47,193 nt of DNA from positions 56,763 to 103,955 of the forward strand of contig JAHNZQ020000277.1 of the NCBI GenBank assembly GCA_019155205.2, given 5' to 3'. Below, piece by piece: positions 19,980-32,900 of the stretch. The notes beneath the pieces were generated by a model that was not told the origin of the DNA, ran no database searches, and saw nothing but the letters and a program-made list of their open reading frames with translations. A program made the translations under genes and the position numbers. The stretch comes from Gracilaria vermiculophylla. Lineage: Eukaryota; Rhodophyta; Florideophyceae; Gracilariales; Gracilariaceae. The stretch's first letter is position 1. The number at the start of each line of letters is the position of its first letter.

Positions 19980-22300
19980 ACCTATTTCGTTCCTGTCACA
20001 CTGTGTACCTTTATGTTGTAAACGTACGTTAATGGCTGAACGAAATGCGCCCAAGGGGTTTGGTGCTTTGAGACAAAATGTGGTACCCTCGTTTCTATGG
20101 TTTTGTTGAATCGTTCCATTCTGCTATTGGTTTGCGAAAGGTTAGCAGTGGTGAAGTAACCCTTTAAAGCCAACAGGACATAACCTGATTCAAAAACCTT
20201 GGAGACCAAGTTAGGTCCGTTTTCCGTTAGAAGCCATGGCGGTGCACTACATTAGTATACCCATTTGGTCAGTAATGCTTCTACAAGGGCATTCGAGTTG
20301 GTGCTTTTCAGAAACATGTTGACGGTCAACTTGAAGAACCCCTCAGTGATTACGAGCACGTGCTCATACCACTTTTAATTTCAGATAAGTGTACTAGTAC
20401 CTTAATAGCGATGAATGTCAACAAGCCGGCAGCTGGAAGTAACTTCAAGCATTTCCTGTGCTTGCAGAAATCACCTTGAGTCTTGAAACAAGACGAGCAG
20501 TAAGCGAAAAGGTGTAAAGGCCATTTGTAAACAGGGCCATGTGTAAACAGGACCCACAAGAATTTTCGCCTTAGTGCTGAATATATTTGGTAGCTAGCTG
20601 GTTAGCCCGAGATCATATAACAGTGTGGTAGATGCTATAGCCTTTGACAAAGCGACTCGTGGATAACCGTTTGGAGCAGTACATCCAGAGTAGATCTCCA
20701 CACCAAACACCTTTCGTGGTCGAAGTAGATCGAAGTCTTTTTCTGAACTTCCAACAGGCGCCAATCCTTGCAACACCTGTCTGTTGCTTGTTTTCACAAG
20801 AACTTACTTTTCGTTGCGGGATCCGCTCCGATACTCGTAACCAACAACAAATGTATCACCGTGTCTTCAATATCTTCTTCTTTATTCCAAAAGACCACTT
20901 TGGGTTCCGTACCGGCGGAATCTTCACCATTGCCACTTATTCCCACTTTTATATCCGTAATTTCGTCCTCTATGGGTTCTTTTTCTAACCAATAGATTTG
21001 CAGGCAGGAATGTGCGTCTGCCACATCGTGCTTTCTTCCCGGTCCGTATTATACTTCGTAATCAAACAGGGAAAATTGCAATTTCCATCTGGCATGTCGT
21101 GCGGATGAATCCCAAGGCCTAGACGTCACTTTAAGGGGTCATTGCCTGTCTCAAGGGTAAATATAACTTCATACAGACAGGAACTAAGCATCAGCATGTT
21201 TCATACTACCGCGAGGCATCCTTTTTTTCGTTATTGAATAGTTCTGCTCGTCCGTGATCTGAGCTCTGCTTCCACATCTATTACATGATTAACCTCCATC
21301 CTTCAGCTCTTTCTTGAGGAAAAATCTCATCTCCGGGGCTCAGGCGTCAGCATCAAACTTTGACGGGCGTCCCGACTGTGGAATGGCTAGCACCGGCGGG
21401 GTGAAAAGTGCGCCCTGTAGCGTAAGAAAAGACTGTACCTTGGGGTCCTTTGGGTATTCGAAACTTCCCGATCTGCTTTTCTAAAATCTTTTTTTCAGGA
21501 AAGTTTCTATCTTGGCGAATCTCTTGATAAACAGGGGATGTACCTTACATGGTACATTAAAGAATCGGATATCCATCTTTTTCTTTGGTTTCTCAATTCT
21601 GATACCGCTTGGATGTTTTTTGGGCCAACTTTCCATCGGCCCAGACTTGTAACGTGCCCCAAGTTCTTTACCTTGATGTCAGAGAACATACATTTATTTT
21701 GCTTCATAGTCACTCTTGCCTGTTGAATAAAACTACGCACAGCTCGCACATAATTAAAGTGAGCCCTGATAGTGCGAGAGCTGAGCTGGTTACGATATCT
21801 TCGATGAATACCAACGCTATTCGTCATTTCAACTTCGAGAGGCGGATGGTCAAAGCACTTTGGAAAGTGGCAGGTGCGATTCGCGAACCAAATGGTATCT
21901 GTCTAAACCGGTAGATACTCGCATGGCACGTGACTGTCATTTTATTAATGTCCATTTTGAAGATGTTCAACTTGGCAGTAGTCGAAAAAGGTATCCAAAA
22001 TGATAAGTACTTTTGCATCTCCAAGCCAGTCAATGCACTCGTTCATATGAGTTATCGGGTATGAATTCCTCATTTTCAGGACTTTTAGATTTTGATATTC
22101 AGCGCAAAACCTCATTTGGGCAACGTTTTTACTCTGGTCCAAAACCATCTCGCTGGCCGACTAGGAAGTAGTAGATTATAAAACACCTTCTTTAAGCATA
22201 ATATCAGCCTCTTAGATTTCTACCTCTCGGACCTTTAATCCCATGTGGTATGGAGCCTGATGGACTAGCTTAAGTCTCGGGGTGAGTTTCATATGGTGCT
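19980..22300 (-). mobile_element. Ty3/gypsy pol remnant F
   Basis: Read on the minus strand from 22,300 downwards, the order is as follows. RT begins KLVHQAPYHMGLKVREVE, then RFCAEYQNLK, MNECIDWLGDAKV, then IPFGSRIAPATFQ and MKQNKCMF. RNase H remnants follow (DADA near 21,350, then KWRL-like and GRKHDVADAHS near 21,020). Integrase reads VLVITEGFFK, LLTENGPN and RMERFNKTIE near 20,120. Both integrase Asp positions read Glu. Many stops and frameshifts are present and no LTR was identified. Sequence to about 19,430 may hold its decayed C-terminus. Confidence 0.78.
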
Positions 22301-22669
22301 TTACATTGTCGATGCAATCCAACTGGCCAAACGAAATAGAGCTCAGTGTTCCCAAAGGTTTACAGTTTTGCTTTGCAAGACGCCTCCTAGTTTCATGCTG
22401 ACATTCTCCCTTCCATTGGCACTTAGATCCTTCTCGTACGCATAATTGATGTTTGTCCCCCCTTCCGTATGTTCTTCATCCTTGTCGATCGCTTCCGGTA
22501 AAACGACAAGCACTGCCACTGGAGAGCAGAGCGCTAGTCCGATAATAAATCGCCTGGGAAGTTCTATAACGTGGACACTGACGTTTGTGAGAAACAGTTT
22601 GGCCCATACGTTCGGGGAGTTTCCCGCAATGCCATTCGCCGTTAAAAACGAGGGAACATTACATTAGAT

Positions 22670-22968
22670 TTTGATATTACATATTGTGAACTATACGCTT
22701 CGTGGAACGAGAGAGTGTAGCGCATATAGCTCATCTGTTTTCCGACAGGGTATGGGCCCAGCTAAACGCTAGGACCTTGGATTCGATTCCTAGAAGAGAC
22801 CGGGGCCTGAGAAATTGTACAGGTGTACATCAGTAGATAAAATTGCTTACTGCAAGCTCGAGATCTTGTTCTGTAACAAAGTACAGGGCTAGGAGGTGTG
22901 TTAATAATTCATATTATGAACTTTACGCCATGTGTCACAAGAGACAATAGCGCACATAGCTCATCGTT
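22670..22968. repeat. repeat M2, diverged copy of M1 with directly repeated ends
   Basis: It shares with M1 (reverse complement) the blocks GGGCCCAGCTAAAC, the B-box-like GGATTCGATTCC, a CAGGTGTACA block and the end GAACTTTACGCC...CTCATC. In M2 the two end blocks (about 22,689-22,735 and 22,918-22,965) point the same way, unlike the inverted ends of M1. It lies between the divergent remnants F and E. Confidence 0.55.
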
Positions 22969-23309
22969 CTTACAATACTGGGCCAGAATCGATATGAATT
23001 GATAGTAATTTGAGTCACACACAGGTATAATTGACAACATCTTTATGAAAAGGCTGGATTACCACATCATGGGCGAGACATACTTTGTTCGAAGTATTAC
23101 CTCCACGCGTCAGTATTTGACTCCCTTTCGGTTGTTGGTGACGAAGTGTTTGGCTCATGATGACGATAGGGCTGCCTTTGTGGAGATCAATCTTACCGGT
23201 ACGTGGGTAAATCACTTTGAAGTGGCAGTGGATGAACGACAAACCAGGGATACAGTTCGATGGAAGTTATTTGACAACAGTATACTGTGTACGGGATCCC
23301 CAATCTATT

Positions 23310-26300
23310 TGGACCAATTAGACACCTTTGAAGACTCTGCCTGCACGCTTTGTCGCTAAAAATAGAAAGTGTTATCCTCTATAGGCTGTTTTTATTCGCC
23401 TCCACTAGGGTTGGCGCTATCTTTGAAACCGGAGCTAGCCTCAACCTCGCACAAGCTGACGTACTTTTGCGGGCTTTTGAAGGCTCTTTGAGGACTAGCA
23501 AGCTCTCTACGGGGGGAGACAAGTCGAGTCCAGTATTGAACATCTTCAAAGAATTGCCTTTGTAACTCCGGTTGGGCTCCTTACAAATGAAAATGGGGTT
23601 TCTAGTGCCGACCAACTTAGCAGAATAATGCATACTGGGCACTTTCTTTGTGGGTCGGTATCTACGCGCAAAATACCCGTGCACGTGGAAGGTGACGTTT
23701 CACGACGCCGCTCCTCTACGTATCGTGTCCAAATCTCCGGGACCGGAAGCCAATGCGCGTCATATGGGTCATCTCCCAAAGGGAACGGAGTCGAATAAGC
23801 TCTGGGTGATGAGGATTATCGAAATACCCGCGAGGAGACAGCCAGAAGTTTTGGTGCATACCTCTGCATCTGGCCTTTCATTCTTGAAGGGGAGTATGTA
23901 TCTGAAGACTAAGCAGCACCTCATTTCGGTTAAAAGCGTTATGGAAATATTTCCAATTATTCCTTTCAGGATCGTTCTTGCTTACCTGGAGAAATCTTCT
24001 TTACGTATTCAAAAAGAATATGGCGTCGGATTGGCATTAACCTCCCCTGTAGGACTGGCTCAGCTCCTATGTATGAAAGTTTTCGATTTACACGATGCCA
24101 TCGACACCATCAAAGCCGATGCGGTATCAACAACTCCAGAGGAAGAGAAGCTTGCCACTTGGCAGGAAATGCTCCAAGTTAGCGAAGACTTCATATCGTG
24201 TCACCATAGGATAGTGGAGATGCTATCCGCTTTTTAGGCCATATGTTCTCGTGGCCTTGGTCAGGTGAGCCTTACCAAGCTCCGAATCCAGCTGCCACTT
24301 GATTCGAAACAAGGATACCATCTCCCGAGAAGAGCCGAGCCTCATGCGCGTGATTTTGAAGAAGAAAAGGTCCCGCGGATGCCGGGTAGAGGCGTTATCG
24401 AGCCGTTCCATTCCATATAAATGTCCCCTGTGGTGTTTGAGAAGAAGATGGACGACTGCTTGAGATTCTGTATTGGCTATAGGCTCCTGAACGAGGTGAG
24501 GGCACGTGATTCGTACCCAATACCCCGTATGGATGAGTATATATCGCCTACCTGGGAGATGCGTTCGTTTCCTTTACGCTGAGGGCCCGTAGTGGCTACA
24601 GACAAATTTAGGCAGATGATTCTGATAAGGATATAACAACATTTACCTCCCACTTTGGAATGTTCAGGTTCCTAAGGATGCCATTTGGATTGAATAACGC
24701 ACGCGCTACATTTCAACAAGTAGTGCACATATTCCTGTCGATGGTGAAGTGGCAGTTCGCCCTGACATATATACTGACGATGTCATTTTACACTCCAGCA
24801 GCGTGGTGGAGCACTCGACCCATGCCAAGCACGGGCTCAAACTCCTGAAGTATGCTGAACTCACCCTAAAACTGGAAAAATGTTTATATTTGAAGTCCTT
24901 GGTGGATCATGCGGAGCACCTTGTGCTCCTGGCCCACCTACAGGTTTTCAAAAAGACTCCAGAGGCCATCAAGAAAACTGCTTCTCCCATAAATCAGACG
25001 GAGCTCCGCTTCTTGTGGGGGTTGTGTAATGTCTTTTGGAGTTTTGTCCCGAATATGTTCCGCATTGTGGCACCATTAAATCAACTCCTAGAGAAATAAA
25101 AACCAACGCAATTGGTACCCTTGATCGCCAGAGAATTCGAAGCCTTTAACAACTTGAAGAGGAGACTATTAGAGCCACTGATATTACATCTACCGAAGCG
25201 AAACGGCCGAATGGTGCTGGAAATAGACGCCTGTAAATATAAGATTGAATTTGCCGTCCTACGGGAACAACCTGAAGGTGGAATTCACGGTAAATATTTC
25301 TGGAGTCACAGCCTTCGACCAAGGGAACCGAGCTACTTTACCTCGGAGCGCGAATCTCTTACCATTGTATGGGCGTTGATTCTTTAAGACCCATACCTTG
25401 AGAGCGCGCGTTTCACCCTGAAGACGGATCACGCACCACTAAAGCTAATACTGTCCTTGACGGATGCCTCCAGCCGCCTTGAGAGGTGATGTCTATGCCT
25501 ACTAATGTACTAGTTTCATATCTTCTACTGCCCTGGCATAAAACACTAGGCGACAGGCGCGCTGTCTCGTATCTTTACAGAGTGAGAAGATAAGACACCT
25601 TTGAAAGACACTATAACCTGTCTAGTCATCGCTAGTGCCGGAAAAAAAGAAAAATCCGAACAAGTATGCGTCTAATGATGTATACCAGGAGGCACGTTCA
25701 CTGGACTCCACGAGGTGATGGCCCTCGTTCAGAAGGAGAAAGAAGATGTCCCCATCACAATGGCGGAGTTCCTGAAGGTGTTGAGTACCGATACGTACTG
25801 CAATGAGTGCCTTGCCATTGTCGGAAGTCTGGCATCTTCATTTAATGTTGACCGCGACGGCGTATATGTACGTTGCGTTTGCCTGGGCGGTGCTCTCTAA
25901 AAGGTGGTCCATACAAGCCTATGGGCTGGAATGCTGTATTCTTCACCTATGCTGGCCTTGCAGGGCACCCCGGTGAGTCGCACATGGAATTTTCAATGAG
26001 AAAGGACTTTTACTGGCCGCACATGGCTGATAAGGCTTTCCAAATGGTGACGGATTGTCACTCGTGCGCTGCAGCTTGAGAAAGTATCGACAAACATCGG
26101 ACGGCACTAACCATGCTACTGCCTTCAGGACTTTTGGAGTTTGTGGCCATGAATATGTTGGTCTCTCTCTCCAATTTGGAGTAAGGATACCGATTTGTCC
26201 TCGTGATAACCGATCGGTTCTCGAAGATCACGCTCGCCATTCACTCATGAGCACCTCGGTAGCAGAAAATACCGATACTCTTCTAGAGGTTTGCGTTTCC

Positions 26301-26885
26301 CGTCTGAGATCCCAGTGAACATCCTTTTGGAGAACATACCGCACATTACGGCGAGGGTATTTAGCGCCGTCTCCGGAATGCTGCGGATGAAGCAGTTTTT
26401 TAGCACTGTATACCATCCCCCGACCAAAAATAATGCAGAGGGGTTTTACAAAATCCATCGCCTAAAGGCTAAAGCACTACGTCACGGATCACCAGAAGGA
26501 TCCGGACGGGTATGCTAGCCAGGTCAAGTACGTATGCAGCCTGCAGGTTCACCGCTCCATGGAAACCGCTCATTTCAATCTGAGTCTATCGCGCGTCTTG
26601 CTTGATGCCATTATCGCTGCATGCCCTACGGCGCACCCAGCGGTTGGGACACAGGCACTAGCAGCGCTTCAATCAGAGTGCCCAGTTTTGAGGCGCTATG
26701 GGGACGTACTCTCCAACGCAAAGGGTACATTCAACGACTTTCAGAAGAGATCAAAACGGGATTATGACATAAAGGTGAAAGAAAGCCCTCAACTGAAGAA
26801 CGGCGACGAGAATTTGCTTAACGAACCTCAGAAGATTTCCGTAGACCCGCCGAACGTCGCGCTCGCTCCTACCACTTCATAGGTG
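23310..26885 (+). mobile_element. Ty3/gypsy pol remnant E, related to element D
   Basis: From about 23,310 this matches element D pol. The protease-like region has FETGASLNLAQAD (catalytic DTG reads ETG). The spacer 23,650-24,237 includes KVTFHDAAPLRIVS, shared with D. RT has RDSYPIPRMDE, FRFLRMPFGLNNARATFQ and YTDDVILHS. An RNase H remnant (IDACKYKIEFAVL) is at 25,112-25,387. The integrase zinc region (HPGESH...CHSCAAA) is at about 25,960-26,080, and core remnants run to 26,880. There are many stops and shifts. No LTR flanks it: the left end is replaced by unrelated sequence and the right end stops within the pol C-terminus. Confidence 0.78.
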
Positions 26886-26991
26886 ACGACAACTGGAAGG
26901 AGACGGTGCGAAAGTTGGTTTCTGACCGGTGGTTGAGGGTTTGCAAAAAGAAAGGTGGTATGTCACACATCAAACGGGGCAAAGTGGATAG
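26886..26991 (-). pseudogene. zinc-finger ORF, distal part (separated by element D)
   Basis: On the minus strand, after one copy of the target duplication is removed, the frame coming from 36,378 continues here without a stop for about 35 codons (LSTLPRLMCDIPPFF, then LQTLNHRSETNFRTVSF). It then meets the end of remnant E. Continuity over an insertion supports a single older ORF. Function is unknown. Confidence 0.45.
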
Positions 26992-26996
26992 GTAGG

Positions 26997-27552
26997 TGTA
27001 GTACAGTGGCTCCTACGGAAATAGGGTGGTTTGGCCCTAAGGTACAATATTCCAAAGGAGGGTTCATAATTTCTTAGCTGGGCCACGTGGTGCATAATCT
27101 CGCCCGCGTGTGCTACAGTATCCTTGAGGTATGGTAGAATTATTATTTATTGTTTTAGATATTTTATGCAGGGAGTTAGTACAGTAGCGAGACCTGCCGA
27201 GGCGGGCTCCCGGCTTGACACTCAATCTCCCGGTTGAGCTCCACCTCTGAGAAAGTGAAGACAAGCACACTGGAGTCTTCTTCTATTTTTCCGGCTGGAG
27301 GCTCTTGTCTATTCACGCAGGTTTCTAGGCCGTCGATCCCTAGGTCGCATCATAGCAGCGCCTATAGGAGCATTGTCCGCCCAGTGAACCCCCCCCTTCG
27401 CTTGGTGTTTTTGGATCCCCTTTCAGAATACCCCCGGCTCGCGACAGCGGATACCGGAGACCAACTTTAGGAACAGGCACCTTTGGATTCAATAAAAACT
27501 CCTAACGGACGTTGTGCTTCACTACCTCGAGAGGAGGACTGACAGTACTACA
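26997..27552 (+). repeat. 5' LTR of element D
   Basis: The 556 bases begin TGTAGTACAG and end AGTACTACA, giving short terminal inverted repeats TGTAGTAC/GTACTACA. The base after the LTR starts ACTAGTTTCCCG, which has no TGG start, so no primer-binding site could be assigned. One G-to-A change in a TGG is possible. Confidence 0.92.
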
Positions 27553-28020
27553 ACTAGTTTCCCGACTTAGAAGGTCACAGTTCCTAAAGGATTCGCACAA
27601 GTCGCAGCAGAACAGCGTTTCTAGTTTGCAACGACCAACTCCTAACAGTAGAATTCTTCCTTAAGGTGATCCGGAAGTGGAAGCAAATCACCCCCGACCT
27701 ATTCTTCTATAGACCCCGCAGAACATCCCATGGAAACCCCCCTAAATGATCCTCAAACAACCGGCGCCGTTGGTGGGCGCAGCACGCGCAGCACTTCCCA
27801 GGAGATGGCTGTCACAATGGAGGACCCTTAAAGTCTCCTTCGGAATTCTGGCTCCTCTGTGGAGCGTTTCAGGAATAGCCTTACGAGACTGCATGATTGG
27901 AGGCAAGCGGAATCCCCCGCAGCACCTTTGGAGGACGCCGAAGTGGAGGTTGAAGAACCGTACACGGCATAGCAGCCGCCACCTCGGGAGCTGCAGGAAC
28001 GAGAACACCCGGAGGCTAGC

Positions 28021-29982
28021 ATGCTCTTGGATTCCCTGGCTCCGCGCCTTACAGATTGGCTCTCACAGGAGCTGGTTGAAAGAATTCCTGCAGGTGTTGA
28101 ATCCCACTTCGGAGCGCGCTGCCACGCCCTTGTGGAGGACATCGCCTCGGCGAGCGCTCACCGCGCTGTGGATGCTTTGCTGGATTCCGACCCCTTCCTT
28201 GAGGTGATCTCAGATGTTATCCGTGCGGAAGTTCGCTCCCAAACAGCGCAGCTGCTCTCCTAAGCGGCGTTTCAAAGTTACTCATCCGTACAGGAGAGGC
28301 TCCCTCTATCAACACCTAAGGTGACCCAGTGCAGAAAAAGACAGGATACTGCCACCCCCTACGCCAGAGGAGGAAAGGATACTGCCGTAGGGAAACGGGA
28401 CCACCTCAGGAATCTTGCTATGAACCGTCTGGACCTGACGCCCCGCGGAGGAGGACAGGATACCGGTCGCGACAGAGTCCACCTAAGGAGAGAAGGACAG
28501 GATACACCACGGGTGGATCGTGATATCGGGGGTATCCTCAGCAACACAGACAATCTTTAGGAAAGAAGAAGAAAGAAACGTAGGGAGAAAAGACGCAAGC
28601 GAGACACCGACTCGGAGGGAAGCTCAGACTCCGAATCCGTAAACAGCTCCAGCTCGGCGGACAGCACACATCCCAAGAAGAAGAGCAGAAGGGTCAGGAA
28701 GGTCGTCCCGCTTAATGACCTCTTCGCCAAAGTAGTGGATTATGACACCTACAGGTTGAATGGTCGCTCCACACTCTACGACGCGTCGGTCGCTTAACGA
28801 CTCACGAAGATGCAGCGCCGTATGGATATTCAAATGAAGAAGCACTCCTTCTCAGGCGAAGACCCCATCTTGGTGTTGAATTTTCTTACGCGCTTTCGTT
28901 CGGCGTGGAACACAAATGGTGTCCATGAAGGTGCCGCCGTATGATGCTTTCAGTTCTACCTCACAGAGCATGCGCCTTCGTTGGTGCAGCCACGCCTCAC
29001 GAGGGAGAGCACCATTGTGGACGCTCCTGGAACGGAGATCTTGACGACGTACCCGGAGGTAGTCAACTTCCTCCATAAAAGGTGCGCCACGGACGAGGTG
29101 ATAGCCGATGCTGATGCTGAAGTCACTTCCCACAGGCAGAAAACCGGAATGACCGAGACGGAGTTCTCACAGAAGCTGTGGACTAAGGCCCTGTGGTGTG
29201 GGAATGTGTACCCCGAACGGCGGTTGAAGTCGCTGTTTGTCGAGGGACTCCTTCCCTCGATACGCGCAAGGGTGCGTAATCACTTGACCACGCACCCGAA
29301 GACCACCTATACGGAGTTAGCACATTTTGTGGAATCCTATGGGGAAACCCACCGTGCTGCTCGCCGCAGTCATGCTCCACTTTCGGACAAACCAGACGCC
29401 TCAAGGACCCGTCGGGCATCCGTCCTGACGTTGGACTCCAGCACCTCGGAGGAAGTCGACGAGCTCACGCTCGTAGGAGAGCAGGAGGCCCTTGCCCTCT
29501 CATACTCCTCCTCTCAGGGAGCCCCGTCTAGGACGAGGACACCCTCGTCTCCCACTTTCTACGCATCGGCAGGATCTTTCAGGAGCGTCAGATTTGCGAA
29601 CCCTCGAGGCTACCCACCGCCTTGCAGTATTTGCTTATCTCGAGAGCCCGTACACTGTACGACTCTCACCCCAGCAATGAGGGCCGCCATCCTGCAAGAA
29701 CGAGATAAAAACTTCCAGGACCTGAAGGACACCCCAATGGAGAGCGGAAGTTATGGAACCGTGTATCGCGACATCCGCTTCCGTCAAGGAAACTACGGTT
29801 ACCGTGCTTCATCGGGAGTGCAGCCTGTCCCACTGTCACTGGCACCCGCAACGCAGGCGCCGGTGTCCCATCCGGTTGCATCTCAAGGGAACACGTCGCA
29901 TCGCGATGCACAACCGCAGGAGCCGTCCCCGCCTGGAAAGCAGCCCCTCTTCAACCAGGAAAACCCTCAGAGCCACGCTTAG
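28021..29982 (+). pseudogene. element D gag
   Basis: A single frame runs over 650 codons with stops at 28,261 (TAA), 28,558 (TAG), 28,795 (TAA) and 28,942 (TGA). An N-terminal helical region is followed by a basic Gly/Arg-rich part in which a GGACAGGATAC-like unit recurs about four times (28,321-28,510), then an Arg/Lys- and Ser-rich linker. The capsid-like Retrotrans_gag segment (FSGEDPILVLNFLTRFR, then TETEFSQKLWTKALW) ends at about 29,360. A Ser/Thr-rich part and a CSICLSREPVHC cluster, a variant knuckle, follow. The last 997 bases are free of stops. Pol starts in another frame, overlapping the end. Confidence 0.8.
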
Positions 29983-32900
29983 AGGCTTCGCGTGGCTCTC
30001 CAACATCGAGCCTCAGCTCCACGGAGGTTGCCTGTACGAAAGGGGGAGAGGCCGTCTGCTCCGTCGATGCAGAATCGGCCGGCCCCTCAATCCCGTTGGA
30101 CCCATTCGCCACCTTTGAGGATTCTGTCTGCACGCTCCGCCGTGAGAACTACAAGGTGTTCGCCTCTATAGGATGTTCCCCGCTCGCCTCCACCACGGTG
30201 CGCGCTATCCTCGATACCGGAGCTGGCCCCAATCTGGTGCACGCCGACGTGCTCCCGCGGTCTGCTCTCGGTTCCTTCAGGACTGGCAAGCTCCTGACGG
30301 GGCGCGATGCGTCGCGACGAGCATTGACCATCCTCGGCGCAATCGCCCTGTACCTCCGGTTGGGCTCCTTACAGGTGAGAGTGTGGTTCCTCGTGGCGAC
30401 CAACTTGGCCGCACAATGCATATTGCGTATCTTCTTTGTGGATCGATATGTACGTGCAATCTACCCACGCCTGCGGAAGGTGACGTTTCATGACGCTGCC
30501 CCTCTGGGTATTGTGTCTGCATCTCCAGCACCGGACACGAACTTGCGTCAAGTGGGTAACCTTCCGAAGGAGACGCAGTCGAATACGCTCCACGTGGTGA
30601 AGAGCATCGAAATACCCGCGAGGAGTCAGGCCGAAGTCTGGGTGCAGACCTCTGCATCTGGCCTTTCATTCCTACAGGGGAGTCCACACCTGATGACAAA
30701 GCAACACTCTATGATGGGGAATGGTGTTATGGAAGTAATACCGAACATCCTCTTTAGGGTTGTGCTCGCTAACCTCAAGAAGTCACCGTTACGGCTCCAG
30801 AAAGGAATTGTCGTCGGATTTGCACTACCCGCCCCTGCAGGGCTAGCTCACCTTCCTCGATCGAAAGACCTCGCGGCCCGCGATGCAATAGCCACCGTGG
30901 GGACGGAAGCGACTTGAACGGCTCCAGAGGAAGAAAAGCCTACCAACTGGCAGAAGAAGCTCCAAATTGGCGATGAGTTCGAAGGATATCGCCATAGGAT
31001 AGTGGAGATGCTATCCGCGTTTGAGGATATGTGGACTGGTCGCCTGGGTCAGGTCAGCCTGGCCAAGCACAGGATCCAGCTCAAACCGGATGCTAAGCCG
31101 GTACATGAACTCCCGAGGAGGGCCGGACCCCACGCGCGTGACTTTGAACGTGATAACGTCCACCGGATGCTGTAGAAGGGCGTTATAGAGCCTTCCAATT
31201 CCAAATGGGCCTCCCCGGTGGTGTTTGTTTAGAAGAAGGATGGCTCCCTACGGTTCTGTATTGACTACAGTCGCCTTAACCGCTTTACGGTACGGATGAA
31301 TGTATCGACTCCTTACGCGATGCGTCCGTTTTCTTCACGCTGGATGCGAATAGCGGCTACTGGCAGATCGAGATGGACGACTCCGATAAGGATAAGACAA
31401 CGTTCACCTCGCACTTTGGGATTTTCAGATTCCTAAGGATGCCATTCCGGTTGAAGAATGCACCCGCTACGCTCCCAAGAGCGGTGGAGATTATCCTGTC
31501 AAAGGTGTAATGGCAGTACGCCTTGGTGTATATCGATGATGTCATCATATATTACCGCAGCGTGGAGGAGCACTTTATGCATGTGAAGCACGTGCTCCAA
31601 CTACTAAAGGATGCTGGCCTCACCTTGAAGCAGGAGAAATGTTTCTTTTCCATGTCGTCGGTGGACTACCCGGGGCACGTTGTGCTCTCGGGCCGCCTAC
31701 AGGTTTCTAGGAAAACTCAGGACGCCATTAAGGAAGCTCTCCCTCCCACAAACCAGACGGAGCTCCGCTCCTTCCTTGGGTTGTGTAACGTCTTCCGGAG
31801 GTTTGTACCCAACTTCTCCCGTATAGTGGCGCCGTTAAATCGTATCTTGGAGAAGGAAAAACCGACGCAATTGGCTCTCTTGACGGACGAGGAGTTTGAA
31901 GCCTTCGACACCCTGAAGAGGAGACTGAAAGAACCACCAATCTTGGTATTGCCGAAACGGCACGGCCGAATGGTGCTGGACACTGACGCCTGTAAGTACC
32001 AGGTTGGATGTGCCCTCCTACAGGAACAACCTGAAGGTGGACTTCAACCCACCGGGTATTGGAGTCGCAGCTTCACCCCTACGGAACGGAATTATTCCAC
32101 TTCGGAGCGCGAATTTCTCGCCATCGAGTGGGCGGTTTTGCTTTTACGCCCATACCTGGAAGGCGCGCGCTTCACCTTGAGGACGAACCACGCACCACTG
32201 AAGTGGATACGGTCCTTGACGTATGCTTCCGGTCTCCTGGAAAGGTAGAGGTTTCGCCTTCTGGAGTTCGAGTTTCACATCCTCCACCGTCCTGGCGTGA
32301 AACACCAGGCCGCGGATGCGCTCTCGTGAATCCCCACCGATGGGGAAGATAAAACACCTTTAGAGGACAACATCCCGTGTCTGGTCATCAATGACGCCGA
32401 CAGAAAAGAAGGATCCGACGGAGAATGTTTGGAGTGCTGCGAACCCGGGGGAAAGTACAGTGGACTCCCTGAGGTGATGGCTCTTGTCGAGGAGAAGAAA
32501 GAAGTTCTCCCCATTACCGTAGTCGAGTTCCTAAAGGAGCAGAGTACGGATGCGTACTGCAAGGAGTGCCTCGCCACTGTGGGAAACCTGACATCGTCAT
32601 TCGACGTCGACCGAGATGGCGTGCTTGTAAGCCACGCCCCTCTGGATGGAGCTCTCCGAAAAATAATGCCGACGAAGCTACGGGCGAGAACGTTGTATCT
32701 CTCGCACTATCCTCGCCTTGCCAGACACCACGGTGGATCTCGGATGTACTTCACCATGCGGAGGGAGTTCTATTGGCCGAACATGGCTAACGACGCCTTC
32801 CAAACGGTGGCGGATTGCTATTTCTGTGCCGCTGCTAGGGGGAGTATACGGAAACAGCAGACGCCGATCACGCTGTTCCCTTCTTCAGGACCGTTGAAAC

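Noticed and set aside
19708..20109. Plus-strand ORF of 133 codons
   Set aside because: It is antisense to the recognisable integrase remnant of element F on the minus strand.
16200..22968. M1 and M2 as the two LTRs of one retrotransposon
   Set aside because: They are in opposite orientation and about 75-80% alike by eye, and the DNA between them has LTR C and a minus-strand element unrelated in position to such borders.
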